Of a stretch of DNA of 6,978 nucleotides, positions 6,005 to 6,978 are shown in pieces. Source of the stretch: a bacterium (GTDB lineage Bacteria > Pseudomonadota > Gammaproteobacteria > Burkholderiales > Methylophilaceae); the NCBI GenBank assembly GCA_027310505.1, contig DAIDAS010000154.1:1-6978 (forward strand). Reading direction: 5' to 3'. The translations under genes and the position numbers were made by a program. The notes beneath the pieces are model-generated. The model saw nothing but the letters and a program-made list of their open reading frames with translations. It did no database searches and was not told where the DNA came from. Position 1 is the first letter of the stretch, and each line of letters starts with the position of its first letter.

Positions 6005-6978
6005 TTCCGATTGGCATCCGTTCTGCCGTTCATGCCCACCCCGTCAATCCGCGTTCCGCAATCCGGGCAGCATCCTTCACGGATGCGGTTGGAGATGACG
6101 TGGAAGCCATAGCGCCTGATCAGCAGGGCGCGACAATGGTAGCAATAGGTGTTTTCGCCGTCCTCGCCCGGAACGTTGCCTTCATAGACATAGCGCAGAC
6201 CGCATTCGCGGCCTATTTGCGCCGCACGGCGCAACGTCTCGAGCGGGGTGACGGGGTAGTTCCCCATCTTGTAGGCTGGATAGAACTGCGAGATATGCCA
6301 AGGTACTTCGGCACCCACGGAACGAACAAACTGCGCGATCCCCCGCAGTTCCAGTTCCGAGTCGTTGAGACCGGGAATCACCAGGGTCGTCACCTCGACC
6401 CACACCCCAAGGTCATGATAGAGACGGATGGCATCCAGGATGGGTTGCAAACGGGCCCGGCTAATGCGGCGGTAGCTTTCTTCAGCGAAAAACTTGAGAT
6501 CCACGTTGATGGCATCGAGCACTCCGGCAAGTTGCCGCAACGGTGCCTCAGAGATGAAGCCATTGCTGACGAAGATATTTTTCAATCCGCTGGCACGCGC
6601 CAGCACGGCGGTATCGTAGGCCAGTTCATAAAAGATGGTGGGTTCGGTATACGTGTAGGCGATGGATGAGGCGCCTGCACGCAGTGCCCCGTTCACGATT
6701 TCTTCAGGCGTCACCGCCTCGCCGGGGATGGTCTGTTCGGCTGCGAGCAGCGTGGGGCACAATGGCCCCTGCCCTCGCTCTTCAACGTGTTTGGGCAGGT
6801 GCTCCTTGGGCCATTGAGAAATATCCCAGTTCTGGCAGAAGGCACAACGCAGGTTGCAGCCGACGGTGGAGATGGAATAAGCAGTCGACCCGGGAAGAAA
6901 GTTGAACAAGGGCTTCTTCTCGACTGGATCGATCATCCTGGCAACCACCCGGTCGTAAACCAGGGTGTAGAGCTTGCC
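6001..6978 (-). CDS. amrS: AmmeMemoRadiSam system radical SAM enzyme (N-terminus off window)
   Basis: This is a radical SAM protein of the family that co-occurs with AMMECR1 and Memo homologues; its reaction is not established as far as I know. The frame stays open to the right edge, giving 325 residues. An internal GTG at 6948 is in frame, but the residues before it (KLYTLVYDRVVARMIDP) match the family's conserved lead-in, so the true start lies off the window. The [4Fe-4S] cluster motif is GCNLRCAFC, with cysteines at 41, 45 and 48 of the visible part, preceded by the family's KKPLFNFLPGS. YTYTEPTIFYE and NVDLKFF follow further on. The C-terminus has two Cys pairs, CYHC and CCPDC, resembling a small zinc ribbon. 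About 27-30 residues, including one Cys, appear inserted between QNWDISQ and VTPEEIV compared with shorter relatives I recall. The 3' end overlaps dgkA by 4 bases. Confidence 0.9.
   Translation of the reverse strand, partial: GKLYTLVYDRVVARMIDPVEKKPLFNFLPGSTAYSISTVGCNLRCAFCQNWDISQWPKEHLPKHVEERGQGPLCPTLLAAEQTIPGEAVTPEEIVNGALRAGASSIAYTYTEPTIFYELAYDTAVLARASGLKNIFVSNGFISEAPLRQLAGVLDAINVDLKFFAEESYRRISRARLQPILDAIRLYHDLGVWVEVTTLVIPGLNDSELELRGIAQFVRSVGAEVPWHISQFYPAYKMGNYPVTPLETLRRAAQIGRECGLRYVYEGNVPGEDGENTYCYHCRALLIRRYGFHVISNRIREGCCPDCGTRIDGVGMNGRTDANRK

Noticed and set aside
6100..6669. Open frame on the + strand opposite the radical SAM gene
   Set aside because: The - strand frame has the cluster motif and Cys pairs. 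This one has no recognisable domain.

Overview
The window reads as a proteobacterial chromosome, most likely a betaproteobacterium. It is GC-rich and densely packed, with an E. coli-type three-helix DgkA and a radical SAM protein resembling those I recall from that group. This placement is an inference from protein character, not from any marker gene.

Layout. On the + strand, positions 1-819 hold the 3' part of a long-form glutamine-dependent NAD+ synthase (nadE), cut by the left edge. Positions 820-951 are a short gap between convergent genes. Inside it, on the - strand at 881-925, lies a piece resembling the 3' part of a tRNA-Asn gene, from the anticodon loop to the CCA end, with no recognisable 5' half. 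The rest of the window (6978 down to 952) is one - strand gene train of six genes. In transcription order these are: an AmmeMemoRadiSam-type radical SAM enzyme (cut by the right edge), a DgkA-type diacylglycerol kinase, a PAP2-family phosphatase, a protein-L-isoaspartate O-methyltransferase homologue with a signal peptide, an 814-residue membrane protein with a central spermidine-synthase-like domain, and a second isoaspartate methyltransferase homologue without a signal peptide. Neighbouring genes overlap by 4 to 17 bases or are separated by 3-4 bases, so they are almost certainly cotranscribed. The promoter is off the right edge.

How the genes may fit together. The kinase and PAP2 phosphatase form a plausible membrane-lipid module that interconverts a lipid alcohol and its phosphate. 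The last three genes form a methyltransferase-fold module in which two PCMT paralogues flank a SpeE-like membrane protein. The paralogues are 61% identical over 187 ungapped residues by hand count. The upstream one is apparently exported and keeps the family's active-site Ser and the motif II Asp. The downstream one is apparently cytosolic and has Tyr and Ala there. The SpeE-like domain lacks the usual GGGDG-type loop and has Glu where aminopropyltransferases have a catalytic Asp, so polyamine synthesis is unlikely. I know of no described function for this set, and it is the most unusual part of the window. The tRNA-Asn piece may be an old integration scar, with the gene train on the side where the inserted DNA would have been.
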